Source: Agelaius tricolor
Lineage: Eukaryota > Chordata > Aves > Passeriformes > Icteridae
Length of the DNA stretch: 64,000 nt
Assembly (NCBI GenBank): GCA_023055355.1
Contig: JALJCS010000020.1
Span: 5,997,001-6,061,000 of the forward strand
Direction: 5' to 3'
Shown here: positions 24,986 to 37,698 of the stretch, one piece after another
Layout of the letters: every line of letters starts with the position of its first letter
Position numbering within the stretch: position 1 is the stretch's first letter
The notes under the pieces: generated by a model
The model's input: the letters and a program-made list of their open reading frames with translations, nothing else
Told to the model about the DNA's origin: nothing
Database searches by the model: none
Program-made: the position numbers and the translations under genes

Positions 24986-27860
24986 TAGCCACTTCATTCT
25001 TATGCAGCACAAGAACAAGAGCTGAGAGCAGGAAATAAGTCAATAAACCACAAACTCCTCAATATTGCAAAGTACAGGATGAAAAGGACAATGGTAACTT
25101 CCAGTGGCATGCAGAGCCCTGTGGGGCTCATGGGCTTTAATTGGGTAGCAAAGATTTCTGCACCACCAGCTATCAATTACATGATGTCTCACATCCTCCT
25201 TTTGCCAGTGGCCATTTCTGTGGAACTCCTGCCAGCTGAGGCCACCCTGAGCCCTCAGCACGAGGTTTGTGTTCCATCTCCCTCTGTGAGCACACAATGG
25301 GAGCCCCCTGATGTTTCTGGAGCCCTGATGCACAGACCACTGTGCCAACAATCATTGCTCAGATCAGAAATAAAGAGCTAAATCATAAATACGTCTCTGG
25401 GCACAGCTTAGGCATCACTGCACAGGAACTCCTGCATTTTAAAACCCCTCACTTTTTGCAGCCAGCAGGTTGTGCAGGGAATCTTTGGCAGAGCTCAGCT
25501 GTGACCAGTTCAGAAATACAAACCCAGCTCTTTGCCAGAAGTCCACAGTGTTGCCTTTGCACCCACAGCAGTCATGTTCATGAGAGGTGGTGGGATCTGA
25601 CAGAGGCAGCACCCACAGCTCTTCCAGAGACCTCATCCCACCCCTTTCTGCCCTTTTTCCCAGCACAGAAGAGTCTTGAGCAAGACATTTTGCATCTGAG
25701 CATTTGATGGCCAGCACAGAGCACATCCACAGAGTTTCCTTTGCCTTTTATGACAGGGACGTGCTTTCCATGCTCACCTGCTCAGCAAAACGTGATCCCT
25801 TTACACTGAGGTGTTTTAAAAACTGCCCAAGCTCCAAAGCTGTCAGATGCCTCTATGCAACCACAACTCTGCAGTCACCATGCCCTGGCAATTTAGGGTG
25901 GAGTGGTACCATTGCATAATCCTTCCTGCTTAGTGATTTATAAAGTCCTAATGCAAAATAGCATCAAACTTCAATGCCTGTTCCTAAAATTCTCTCATTT
26001 ATTCTGCTGTTTTGTCTACCTGCACTTTTTTTTTTCTCCTTTTTAATAGGAAAGTGTTTAAACAGCTCTTTCAAGTATTGATTAGGCTGATACTCAAAGA
26101 AGAAGGGAGGTGATTGATGAATATACCTGTTCATTTAAAGCAGGTCTGAGGCAGCAGTGAAATTAGTTGCTGACTTAAGTAATTTGGTCACAGAATTATG
26201 CTCATGTAAGTAGCAAATAGAGTATTTCTGCTGTGCAGTCAGAAAGTCAACTTTGGATGCTCCCAACAAACAAGAAGAACTGTGTGTGACTTCTTTACAG
26301 CCCCTTAGATCAGTGTCAGACTGCTGGATTTATGCAGGAAACACACAGTTAAGGGTTGAAAGCTCCCTGCTTCTTTAGCCAGTGATAAATCATCCCAGGT
26401 GCAATTTGTGAGGCTTTTATTTGTGAAGCTGAATGGGGAACTTACACTTTTTCCTTTTTAAATACACTTTCTCCTCTTTAAATACATGTCAAGGCTAGAA
26501 GGAATTACAGTGCTACACACACAGTAAAACCTGTTCCAAGCACCTTGACACACTGATAAGTCAGAAATTACCTTTGAAAGACTTAAAAAAAAATCCTGTC
26601 TTGATTGTGCTTGGTTTCTAATAGAGCTACAGCAGAAATGTTTCACAGCCTTGGAAACTGCTTCAGCAGACACAAAACCTCAGGTGTGCTGAAGGACAGA
26701 GAGGTAGGAATGCTGCTTGACTCCATGGAAAGGAAGGCTGGGCCATGCTCACAGCACTTTTTGCCAGGGGTGGGAGGCTTTGCAGAGGAATGAGCACCCC
26801 CACCCAAACTGTGGCAGTGCTGGGCAAGCACTGAAGAAATGCTGCTCAGCCTGGGGGATGGAAAAGTGCTGCTCCAAGAGCCCTCCCACCCCTGGGCACC
26901 TGGAGGGGTCCAGCTCCAGCCACTGGCACAGGGGACACCAGACTGGAGAAGGGCTGGTCCCCAAGGAGCAGCTTCTCTGTCCCCAGCAGGTAGGATGTGA
27001 TTCAGGAATATAAAAAACACCAGCTGCAGTCTGCATAAAAATCTCTGCTTTTGTATCACTTCACGTTTGAGGTTCCTTTCTCCAAATCAGAAGCAAGTGG
27101 TCCAGCACACATCCAGAATAAATATTTAAAGCACAAGTGAGAAGAAAAGCTCCCTTGTCTGTCTTTGCCAATCTCTTCATCTTTCAGCATCACTAACAGG
27201 CCTGCTGTTTACAGAGCAGTGGCAAAGCCTGATTAGGGATGCATCTTTAAAAACAAAATAATGTGGGGGGGAAAAAGGAGCACATATCCTTGAGATCAGA
27301 TGATTCCCCAAAATGTTTGATCCCTGAGATCAAATGCAGTGTTTTTCCTCCCACTGTGCCTCTGTACCAGATTACTTGCAGGTACCTCAGTCCTCAGAAT
27401 TCCTGATCACAGTCATGGGGGAATCACCACAGAAAGGAACAAACATTGTCCATTAAAAGACAGCCTTGAGTTGTTTTTTGCCAGTTTTCTTTCTTTAGGC
27501 TAATACTTTGGTGTTCATTCAAACCACAGAAGTCTCTTATCAGGGACAGCACAGCACAGAACTTGAAATGGAAAACACAGGCAATCTGAGTTTCCTTAGA
27601 AAATATTAGAAGACTAACTTTGAAATGCCTTAATTTAAAATTTCTTTCTTTTCACAATTATCTTTCCTTAAAAGCAAAACTATGTCAGTAAAGTAACAGA
27701 AGGAAAAAAATAGAGGTGGAAGAAGAAGAAACTAAAAAAAGCTGAAGAAAAAAAAACCTGGGATGAAAATGAAAATATTACTTCCCTAGGGTTTCTATTC
27801 TGCTTTTTCCTATATATCACCCTAACTGCAGAACACGAAAATGATCTATTAATCACATTA

Positions 27861-27898
27861 AGCTTAACCATCCATTAAAAGCTTAACCATCCATTAAA
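27861..27898. repeat. Two perfect tandem copies of a 19-bp unit
   Basis: AGCTTAACCATCCATTAAA is repeated head-to-tail at 27861-27879 and 27880-27898 with no mismatch. It looks like a recent small slippage duplication of no evident function. Confidence 0.9.
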
Positions 27899-29982
27899 AA
27901 GTATTTTAATATCACCTGTCTCTCAAAACATAAAAATCTCCTGACAGCCATATTATTTTCCTGACTTGCTCGCTCCTTTTTCACGAAATGAAGTTTATGC
28001 CAAAGGAAAGCAAGGGATAAATGAGGGTCTGTATCACCATATTCCCAAACTTTGATAACCTGGAGTCACTGGGGATAGCATTGCAATGGTAGAATTAACA
28101 CTTCCACCAGAGCACAGGGGGGTTTTGTCCTTTCTCCCCATTGGTGAGGGCTCAGCAGAGCCAGGTCCTGCCTTGGTGTTCCTGTCACCCTCCAGGCTGT
28201 CCCTGCCACACCAGAGCAGAGGGACACACATCCCCATCAGTGCTGGGAGGGTTTTAGCTGCAGAGCTGATTTACAGCAGTGCCCCAGAGTGATCTCCTGC
28301 ACTTGCCTGATACCCAGCAGGGCTCATGTCCTGCCACAGCTCAGTGCTTGTCCATGAGAGGTGGAGAAATCCAAGTGCCTCCCCCCTTGTTTAACAGGCA
28401 AAATCAACTACCCAAAAGAATCTCACTTTTTAAACTCTCCTTTTGAACCTATTTTGGTTTTCAGGTAACCAAGAAACTCATCTTTATTCGTTGGTGATTT
28501 TTTTTTACAGATGCCTGTAATCTCCCAACTTTCAGACTGAAAATCATTTAAAAACAAATGAGCTTCCCTACAGATAAAATTCAGAGCCTCTCTGAGCTTT
28601 CAAGATAATAAAACTAAAAGGCAACGTTAAGTTGAAAGGGGAGATGAAAAACAGAGGAAACCAGAAAGTCCCATAAAGTTCAGAATTAAGCCTTAAGGCT
28701 AAAAGAAATGGACAGAGAGTAAATTCTCCTTTTCAATGCACTATTTTATGGAAGTGGGATGAGAGCAGCAGCAGGGCACAGTATCTCTATCTTGTTAGCA
28801 CTGTTCATATTCTCATGTGTTTCTGGATGTGTGTTTGTACTCCAGCTGGGCCTGCTGCCATCACATATTAGATATTCACAGCTTCAGACTTCACAGCCAA
28901 GATTTTCAAAAAGCTCCAGTAGCTGGAGGTGCCTCCAGTGCTGAAACATCCTAAGGCAAGCAGCTTGGCAGCACTCTCAGTAAAGGGCTTTTTAAGGCCT
29001 CTCAGGCTGGATATTCAAACAGCCTGGTCCTCATAATCATCAATTTGTGACAAGAGCTGGCAGGGGCACGAGGCACATTTCCATCTATATCAACTGCTAG
29101 AGTTGGTGGGTGGCTTTGGTTGGACATTGCAATTACATCTGCTATCAAATACAGCAGAATTGTAAAGCTGCCTCTCTCCTCTCCATCCAGCACTTCAGCA
29201 TTTTATTAAAACTGCTCTGGGAACTGCACCTCTTGTTTGTCTAATACCAAGCATTGGAATAAATTACTTCATTTTTCTGCTGTTTTAAAAGGTTCTTAAA
29301 GACTTGAAAAAGTTGTATATGTGATACTCAGCATATGATTTTGAGCTTTTATAAAATTTCCCTTTTAACTTGAAGAAGTACCTTGGAAACAACTGCAGTT
29401 CAAACATCCTTAATCATATTCTCTCCCCATGAAAATTCAGCAGTACAGCCTCATTCTTCTCTAAGCCCACAACACTTTACCTTCCTCTAAAATTGGCCTG
29501 CAAATGTCCCTCTCAGGGGCTGCTCAGCTGCTCTGGTCCCAGTGCCATGGAGGGAGGTGTTCCCCAGCAGCTGGGGGGAACCCACTCATCCCCATTCACT
29601 CTACAACCTCTGACAGCCTTAGCATGTGAAAGAAAAAGATTTATTAATCAGAAAAGATGACAGGCTGCCACTGCTGTGGAAAAAAAATAATAGCTATTTT
29701 GTTGGGGAGGTGCAAAGTGCCTTTCATAAACAGAGAGAACAGGATGGAGAAAGGCTCTTGGGCAAGCAAATGAAAACAACTGGCCCAAGATGAGGTTACA
29801 TCCCTCAGCACATTCAGTGAAACTTTGCATATATGCAAATGTCCCCCTGAGCTTCTGCACATCAGCACAATGTAAAAGACATGGTGGCTCTATAGGGGGA
29901 GGGAAAAAATTAGGCCAGAGGAGCTCCTGCACACACAACTGCTCCACAGGAGAGAAAGGAGAAAGAGGCAGCGCAGTGCTGT

Positions 29983-30270
29983 GAGGCAGTTTTGCCTCTG
30001 TCATTATTGTACCTCCTACCACAGGATTAGGCACTTCAGGAACTAGTCACAAATTGTTCACAATATGGAATGTCCCTGTCCACAGAATGAGCTCAGCACA
30101 GTCCTTCCTTACTAAAAGGCTTCCAAGTAAATACCTTCACTTGCTGTGGCCATTGGAAACCTCAGTTCATCCAAAATTCATCACTACAGGCAAATGATTC
30201 AAGGTGTTCCTCCCCACAATTCACTGGCCCTGAAGCCCACTTTGTGTCCAGGCACTTCAGAGGCTGTGGG
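29983..30270 (+). repeat. Duplicated segment, copy A
   Basis: The core, 29983-30228, matches 34932-35166 in direct orientation at about 93% by hand count, with one 11-nt gap near 30055. Weaker similarity trails on to about 30270. The segment begins at a small perfect hairpin (GAGGCA, loop GTTT, TGCCTC at 29983-29998). I do not recognise it as a known repeat family, and it lacks a poly(A) signal, coding frame or visible target-site duplication. It ends about 150 bp before the LTR at 30421. Either it is a local duplication across 4.9 kb or two copies of a low-copy interspersed repeat. Confidence 0.9.
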
Positions 30271-30420
30271 AGCTGCAGGGCAAGGAGGGGACAGCAGAGG
30301 GACTTCTGAAAGAGGATGAGGGATAGAAAATGTTGGTTTCTTGCTACAAAACCCAACCCTCTGGATCCCTGCCTGCTCCCCACATGGGGTTGCTAAGGGC
30401 AGAAAACACCTTCTCATCTC

Positions 30421-30830
30421 TGGGGGTGTCTGAGGGTCCCCAGGATGAGGGAAGAGATGAGAATCTTGACTCCATGTTTCAGAAGGCTGATTATTCTATT
30501 CTATTCTATTCTATTCTATTCTATTCTATTCTATTCTATTCTATTCTTATACTAAAACTATACTAGAGAAAGAGAAAGGAGACATCAGAAAGCTTGGAAG
30601 GAATGAATAATAAAATCTTGCGACTGACCAGAGTCCGACACAGCTGGATTTACATGATTGGTCATTAATTAAAAACAATTCACATGGAACCAGTCAAAGA
30701 TGCACCTGTTGGTAAAGCATCTCCAGAGCACATTCCACAGCCATCAGATAATTATTGTTTACATTTCTTTTCTGAGGCTTCTCAGGAGAAAATCCTAGTG
30801 ACAGGATTTTCATAAAATAACACAGTGACT
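30421..30830 (-). mobile_element. Solo LTR of an endogenous retrovirus, copy 1
   Basis: This ~410-bp block aligns along its length with 37296-37698 and has the features of a retroviral LTR read on the minus strand. U3 carries a CCAAT box (CCAATCA, complement of 30655-30661). The region towards the lower-numbered end corresponds to the poly(A) signal and R/U5 in the sibling. I recall this LTR type from passerine genomes. The inner terminal bases look decayed (the expected GTGACA reads GTGACT at 30825-30830) and no target-site duplication is clear. The poly(A) signal area has been replaced by a pentanucleotide array. No gag, pol or env frames adjoin it, so it is a solo LTR left after LTR-LTR recombination. 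Confidence 0.8.
30492..30546. repeat. (TATTC)11 pentanucleotide microsatellite inside the LTR
   Basis: Eleven perfect TATTC units (55 bp) lie where the sibling LTR at 37.3 kb has only irregular AT-rich sequence. The array therefore expanded after insertion or descends from a subfamily carrying a seed. Its purity suggests it is length-polymorphic. Confidence 0.97.
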
Positions 30831-33800
30831 CTCACCCACTCTGCTGTTTCTAAGAGATGTGCAGTGGCACAAATCCATTCCAAAGAGTTTTTGTGCTCCA
30901 GTAACCCAGCACTGCCTCAGTGTCTTGTGTCACCAAGGTGTGACCCCACAAAGGGCACCTGGCCCTTGTGGCAGCTCAACATTTACATGCTGAAATAAGA
31001 GCTGTGGGTTGTCCTCAGCAGAGAGAAGGGAAAAACCAAAACACTGCTTGACCTCCAACACTGCAGCCTCTTCTGCCTCTGCTACAAACCTCAGGTTGTG
31101 AAATATCCTGTCCCTTCTGAAGAGGATGATCCATATGCAGCAAGCAGGCAGATCAAATGGATCCCCATTTGCAGAGAAAGAATTATCAAGGTGGGACTGA
31201 GGGCTCTGTGATCCTGTTTGTTGCCTCAGAGAAAGCAAAGATTCACCAGAAAGATCCCATTAGTCTCCTCTCACAGCAGAACCCTAAAGCTGCCCTAAAG
31301 GCACAGCAAACAACTTTCCTTAGCAAGATCCAGGCATTTTGGAAGGTTTTGCTGTTGTCAAGTGAGATTTCCAAGCTGAGTTTTATTTTTCCAATCTAAA
31401 TTGAACGAATGAAAACAAAAAGTAGAATAAATCACCCTCAGTTCACTGGCCCACACCAGCAGATGTCTGGTGCTCGCCCTCACCTCTTTCTGTCCAAAAG
31501 AATTCCCAGCAGAGTGCTCCAGGATGTGTCTCAGCACTGTCTGACTGCACTTGAGCCTCTCAGACATTTGTGACCATATTTAAAAGATCCAAGTAAGTAA
31601 GTGGAGTGTGTTTTCAGCTCCACTGCCTTCACTCAATTAAGTACATCTTTTCAGAAATAGGAAAAATGCAATTATTTGCATTGGATCAGCCAACTCAGCA
31701 TGCTAGTCCTGGATTATCCCATCTTTCTCTAAAAAGAAAAAAATTACAATTACCCAGCAGAATTCCCAGTCTGGACCCAAGTTCCAAGCAGGACTGTGAG
31801 AGGGGTCAGAGGCAGCTTTATGATAAAGAATTGCCAGATCATTTGGGAGAGGAGAACTGCAGGATTTGCCATCTGCAGAAGTGACAGAGACAGCATCTCC
31901 ACCTTTATCAGCTGGAGGCACAAAGAGCCAGTCCAAGGAAGCACTTTGGGGTTTTTTCTGCTGCTCCTGAAGAATAAGGTGAACCCTAATCAGCAAGGCC
32001 TGAAGCTGAGATCACTTATGAAATGCTGGGAAAGGTCAAAATTCTCTCAATTTTGCTGGACAGTCCTGCAGCAGTTTTGATCAAGATGGTGAAGCACAGA
32101 TTGAGTTAAAAGCAAAAGCCCCAAACAGCCTGATACTGTGCTCAGTGGAACCTCACGTTATCTAATCTAACTATAAAATATTTAGCAGTTTAAAAATCAG
32201 TCATGTCAGCTGGAGTCTAATTTCTCTTTCCCCTGTGGATTTCAAGTGTCTTTTTGAAGCTTTTTGGCATTAAAAAAAGCAGAGGGGAAAAAAAACAAGA
32301 AGGAAGGAGAGTTTACAGGAGGACTCCTGTACTTCCCATAGAGCTTTGTGCTAATAAATGAGGGGTGGGGGCTTGATTGAAAGAATAAAAGTGACAATTA
32401 GGATAACATTCACAGCACCTAAACCAAAGACTTAATCAGTCTGTCAAAATGGATATTATGCACTGATTCATCTCCAAGAATGAACATTATGTACAAGACA
32501 CAGGCAGAAATGAAATTGTCATTCTGTAAATTTTGAGATTTACACTTGCTTTCATTTCTTATTGAGAGGGGAAAGAACCCCCAAACCCTCAACCAAATAC
32601 CTCAAAAAATAGAGCAAATAATTCCATAATCTAGAATAGAAATCACCGACCTGGAAGGTGGCAGAGATGAGTTCAAATGCCACTTCTGAATCATTTCAGC
32701 CTAAGCTCTTTCACATTTCACAGTTATTTAGGTGTACAGCTAAAAAAAAAAAAAGCCATGACCAAAAAATAATCCATGACAAAACAGAAAATTCACAGCA
32801 ACGTGGCCTGGTGGTTAAACCACACACCTACATGTGTGTTTGACAAATCCTTTGCAACAGCCTCTCAAAGATTACTGTTCTGCCTTGTCAAGATAGCTGT
32901 GAAATTTCCTTGAAGAAGTTGTCTCTTTTTGAAACCAAAGTTACATGTGGTTGAGAAATGTAAAGAACTGGACAAGGAAGGAGGAGTTTTCAGCCTTAGC
33001 AGGGCAAACAAACAGGCTACATTAGAAAAAAAGCATGGAATGCAATCAATCAGCAGCAAAGAATTTTAATTATTGTGCCTAAATTCCACAATTTACCTTG
33101 TGCCCCGGTGAAAAGAGGGCCTGACAACAAAAAAGCCCTAAGAATTCTGGAATACTATCCTGATACAAGGATCACCAGAAACTACTCAAAGGTCTGCTTA
33201 CATGCTGTTCAGGTTACAACACCAATTAAAAATTGCTGTCACCATTAAAATTATTCATAAAATCATTATTTTTTTCCCTGGCTAATAATATTCATAATAT
33301 CAAACCAGTTGAGCACAAACAAGTTTTAAATTAGGAAATGGTACACCAGGCTTTTATGTCCTCCAACACTTGAGGCAGTTTTCCAATTCTGCACAAATCT
33401 ATCTTAGAACTAAATTCATGACCCTTCTGTCACTGAATTTTTGTTGTTGATGTTGTATAAAGAAACCTAAATTGTATTTCATTTCCATCAAAGCACCAAT
33501 CGGTTTTTTGTTTCTTCAAGCATGGGTAGAATTACAGCCCCTTCTGCACTTTGATTTTGATTTCTGTTGGCCGGTTCAAAGAGCAGGCAGTGGAAGAGAA
33601 AGATGTTGAAAATAAGATAGCAAAGTCAAGCATTTTCAGCTATGATCTACAGCAGATGTCAAAACTCTGCAATGCATATCACACTGCTAATCAAGGCTTG
33701 CTAGGATGATTAGAGGAAATCACCATTTGAAGTAAATAAAATAATTTGCTAAAATGTATGTCACCTCATGAAGACGCAGACATTCTCATATTTTTGCAAT

Positions 33801-34457
33801 TGCTTCTTAGCAAGGAAATAAATACTAATTCTACTGGGGGAAAAGAGATATTAGGAATTCAATCTTAAACAATACTTGTGCTCTAGGAAATTGAAAACAT
33901 CAGAATTCAGCTCTTGTTCCTGTGACACAAAGAAGAACAAGAATCTTTCATCTGAAACAGCAAAGACTAAGAACTGCAAAAAGATATTTGGGAGGAGAGG
34001 AAGATGCCATGTTGGAAACAAAAGCTTCTGTTCTTTAAAGACAACACATGAGAGTTAATTGCTTCGTAATGGAGAAAGTATTGAAGTATGAAAACAATCT
34101 GTATTTTGGAGAACTGTTCTGTGTCCACAAGTTAAGAGCTCATTACTAATGTTTTATTCATTTCTTTTAACAACACTGCACTAAATTCCTACAATAACTC
34201 ATCAGCTTGCATCAGATATCCTTGAATTTTAGCAGATCCCAGTTCCATTCTGGAAGAGTTGGAGGCAGATAACAAAACAAGTGTTTATGTGGAGACAGCT
34301 GCTTGATAAACCAAGCTCAGCAAACAGCCTCATTCCTGCACCTGGGAAAGGCACTGAGGGTTCCACTAAAAGAACCCCTCAAATAAACAAAAACAGGCAT
34401 CAGGAACTTCTCAGCCACAAAATCAGGGGCAGTCATTGTCTGGTTTTCTTAGAGATT

Positions 34458-34489
<32 letters not shown>

Positions 34490-34931
34490 AAAAAGAAGAA
34501 AAAAGAGCACCCCAGGCATTAACACAGAGAAAGTCAGCCATAAACCACATTTTACAGCATCATTAAATTGACCAGAAACCACAGGTTTACCATGGTTAGT
34601 ACTATACATACCCTTAGAAAGTAAGCACACACACAGACACAGAGTTTGTATATGGAAAATATAAGACCTGCAATAAAACCCATTCTTGGCTATTTCTGGA
34701 GGTCTCCTTGCCTCTTTCTGAGATGACCTTGGACAAGAAATGCAGCAATTTCTCCTCTCAGCCTGGGATCCACCAAGCATCCCCCAAGGCCTTGGTTTGC
34801 CCTCTCTCACAGAGCTCCCCATTTGCCCAGCTGCATCTGTTCTGTGATTCTTGGACACCTCTGGCATCAATCTCTGTAAAAGAAGCTGCTGATACCCACA
34901 GGGAGTTCAGAGTGCTGAGCAATGGCCCTTG
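30831..34931. other. Non-coding sequence
   Basis: No supportable exon. The 145-codon minus frame at 34433-34870 exists only because it crosses the poly(A) tract at 34458. From 32080 to 33870 frames stay at or below 64 codons and the sequence is AT-rich. Nothing in this interval resembles retroviral gag, pol or env, although it lies between two LTRs. Confidence 0.55.
34458..34506. repeat. A22 run continuing as a degenerate poly(A) tract
   Basis: Twenty-two consecutive A residues are followed by A-runs interrupted by AAG units to about 34506. It is a simple repeat. No upstream retrotransposed body was recognised. Confidence 0.95.
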
Positions 34932-35204
34932 GAGGCAGTTTTGCCTCTGTCATTATTGTTCTTTCTAAAACAGGATTAGGCACTTCAGGAATTACTCACA
35001 ATATGGAATGTCCCTGTCCACAGAATGAGTTCATCACAATCCTTCCTTACTGAAAGGCTTCCAAGTAAATATCTTCCCTTGCTGTGGCCATTGGAAACCT
35101 CAGTTCTTCCAAAATTTACCACTACAGGCAAATGATTCAAGGTGTTCCTCCCCACACTTCACTGGCTGAAGTCTACTTTAGGTGCCTGTTTCAGAAGCAT
35201 GGAA
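34932..35204 (+). repeat. Duplicated segment, copy B
   Basis: The direct-orientation partner of copy A at 29983, offset by 4949 bp. The core is 34932-35166. It begins with the same GAGGCA/TGCCTC hairpin (34932-34947) and lacks the 11 nt present in copy A. Upstream flanks of the two copies are unrelated, so the shared left boundary is sharp, while the right boundary fades. Unlike copy A it is not followed by an LTR. Confidence 0.9.
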
Positions 35205-37295
35205 ATACAAACCTAAAAGTTTCCTTTAAAATACAATTTTCAAGTCTGGGGTGTTATTTATTTATCAGAGGGAGATGAAACTCTTTCCATATTTCCCTAA
35301 AACAAATGTACCATGGAGTATTGAGTTAGTTTAACTAATGTTGCCTTTGGTTTGACCTGCCTGCCAGCTGCACAGCAGTTCAGCTGTTAATAACCTACAG
35401 ACCACACCTCATCTCCAATAAAAACTGAATTCTAACATCAGCAAGTATTCTTGTTGCAGAGGCTGCATGGACCTTCAAAACCCCAATCACTGAAAAATTC
35501 TGCTAAACTAGCAGAAAATGCCCAGGCTGCCTGTGAGAAAATGGGAGCTAATTTATATGTAAACCCATGGAACACAGTGTTCATTCTCCAGGCCTGACTC
35601 ACACTGATAAGCTGTTAGCCCAAATAAGGGGGGGAATAAAATAATCTATTTTTTAACATAAAATTAGCTGTTGAACATGCTGCTCGTTCTCTGTGTGCCT
35701 GATCTGAGCTGTCTCACTCAGTGATATGGAAAACAGCAGGAGCAGAGAGCAGCACTGGGGGGCCCCAGGGTGTTCTGCTCCACTCCTGTATCAGAGGAGG
35801 GTTTGGAGGATGTCACACACCCAGGGAGGGAAGAGGTGAATCCACACCAGCTGGGAAAAGGACCTGCAGGCAGCCTAGAGGGCTTGTCCATTCCTGCACA
35901 AATCCAGGTTAGCCCTGGATCTCCCTGGCAGGAGGGGAGGATCCCCAGAGACAGGAGCTGCAGGTGTCCCAGGAGGGACCCTCAGAGTGAGCCCTGGACA
36001 CGTGAGGCTCTTCCTGCCCAGCACCCAGCTTGGCCAAGACTGCATCCCTGGGGGAGCCATCCCTGCTGCTAATTAGTCCCTAATTATCTCTAACACGAGA
36101 TTGTTCTCCAGGCATCTGTCCTTAGGAGCAGCCTTGGAAAGCACCACCCATGACCACTCACAGGTGGCTTCCTTGTTTCAAATCTCTCACTTTTTCTCCT
36201 TTGCTACAGTTTCAGGCACTGGGGTTTTTTCCTATTTTTTTTAATTGCTGCTGCTGGAGGTGTCACACCTCGCCTATAGCTGTGCACCCAGGGGGAATTC
36301 ATTTCTCCAGCTCACACTGGCTGTAGTGCTGTGAACAACTCATCTTCTGTATCTGTGAGAAACCTGAAAACTATGATGGACCCCAAGACCAATGTGTTTG
36401 GTTTTTTCCCATTTTGCAAACACCTGCAAAAACTTCTTGATTTCCATTAAATTCACTTAAGTCATATATACTGTTTGTTCTTTACATTATTTTTCTTTGT
36501 TTGAAGCTTTGTTTCTAACACATCATGAAAAAAAAATTCAATTAGAATGTTGGGGAGAAAATATTGAAAGCTGAACCATGTTTAAATATTACTCTAAAAA
36601 TAGCATGATCATAGGTGGAGTTGAGCATTTCTCTCCACAAAGTTTTGTACAATGGTATTTTCATACCCTTCTCTGCTAAGACTATAACCGTCCCTCAGAA
36701 AAAACTAATTAAGCCCAAACAATACAAAACAAAATCCTGTGTCATGTTCAAGGAACCTGCTGGGACCTATCTGAGCTACTGTAAGATAATTTAATGAGTA
36801 CTCATTAAATTAACATCTACCCCCACAGCAAGTTCAGCAGTGAGAGATTTGAGCAGAAGAGCTTTAAGTGGCTTTTCCTGCTCTGGGGGCTCCTGCTGCC
36901 TCATCTGGTTCAGGCAGCTCCAATCCTGTGCCTCCGCACGCTGGGGAAGCCCTGGCTGCCTGCAAAAGAGCTTCACTAAATCCATTCTTACTGTAAATTT
37001 CCAGCTTTGAGAGGAAAAGAAGATTTATTAGCCTCGAGCAGAGCTGCCTGAGGAATCCCAGTGTTTCCTCAAGGGATTCAGTGCTCAGAGCTGCTCAGCC
37101 AGGGCTCCCCACTGCCCTGAGCTGCAGGAGGCTCAGCGTGGAGGACACTCACCCTTGGGGTGTTCCCTCAGCCACACACCCAAGGCTGTGGTATTTACAT
37201 TTTTTGAACATGATTTTTTGCTTAGGCTTTTTTTGCTTGTTTGTTTTTGTTGTTGTGGGTTTTTTTTTTTTCCAAAGGTAAAAAAGAGGGTAGTT
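35205..37295. other. Non-coding sequence with a GC-rich patch
   Basis: No supportable exon. At 35720-36070 a GC-rich patch gives frames of up to 100 codons on both strands with no domain. A T-rich and TTTG-rich simple stretch (37225-37272, including T13) abuts the LTR at 37296, so that LTR inserted next to a low-complexity tract. Confidence 0.55.
37290..37295. other. Target-site duplication (left), GTAGTT
   Basis: The hexamer GTAGTT immediately precedes the LTR and is repeated exactly at 37699-37704. A 6-bp duplication is typical of ERVK-like (class II) and alpharetroviral integration. Confidence 0.9.
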
Positions 37296-37698
37296 TGTGG
37301 TATTTTCTGAGGAATGATTAAATCTAACTCCATGTTCTTAGAAGGCTAATTTAGTATTTTATGATAGTATATTATATCAAAGAATAATATACTAAAACTA
37401 TACTAAAGAATAGAGAAAGGATACAGACAGAAGGCTAAAAGATAATAATGAAAAACTCGTGACTGTCTCCAGAGCCCTGACACAGCTGGAGGGTGATTGG
37501 TCATTAGGTCAAAACAATTCACATGAAACCAATGAAAAAATGACCAGTTGGTGAACAATGTCCAAACCACATTCCAAAGCAGCAAAACACAAGAGAAGCA
37601 AATCAGATAATTGTTGTTTTCATTTTCTCTGAAGCTTCTCAGCTTCCCAGGAGAAGAAATCCTAACAAAGGGATTTTTCAGATGATATGATGGTGACA
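37296..37698 (-). mobile_element. Solo LTR of an endogenous retrovirus (class II-like), copy 2
   Basis: A 403-bp LTR with proper retroviral ends: TGTGG at the left and GTGACA at the right on the plus strand, so on its own (minus) strand it opens TGTCAC and closes CCACA. A perfect 6-bp target-site duplication brackets it. A CCAAT box (complement of ATTGG at 37496) sits in U3. The poly(A) signal position reads ACTAAA rather than AATAAA. No internal retroviral genes are attached. It shares roughly three quarters of aligned positions with the LTR at 30421, so the two are old independent insertions of one family. Orientation was inferred from the CCAAT box and poly(A) region and from memory of the passerine family. 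Confidence 0.9.

Larger units (their letters stand above)
22149..29982. other. Non-coding sequence
   Basis: About 7.8 kb with no supportable exon. The longest frame is 138 codons (26643-27059, minus), antisense to equally open frames and without a domain. An AT-rich patch at 24841-24985 has dense TAATTA-type motifs (annotated separately). A 19-bp tandem duplication is at 27861-27898, and a purine-rich tract runs 27690-27775. Confidence 0.55.

Noticed and set aside
32795..32860. tRNA-like A-box and B-box sequence
   Set aside because: TGGCCTGGTGG resembles an A-box, but the distance to the B-box-like GTTTGACAAATCC is about 10 nt too short and no cloverleaf forms.
34433..34870. 145-codon minus frame
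   Set aside because: Held open by the poly(A) tract, which reads as a run of phenylalanine and leucine.
30421..37698. A full-length provirus bounded by the two LTRs
   Set aside because: Spacing and orientation fit, but the right LTR has its own 6-bp target-site duplication, the LTRs differ by roughly a quarter, and no retroviral gene is seen between them.
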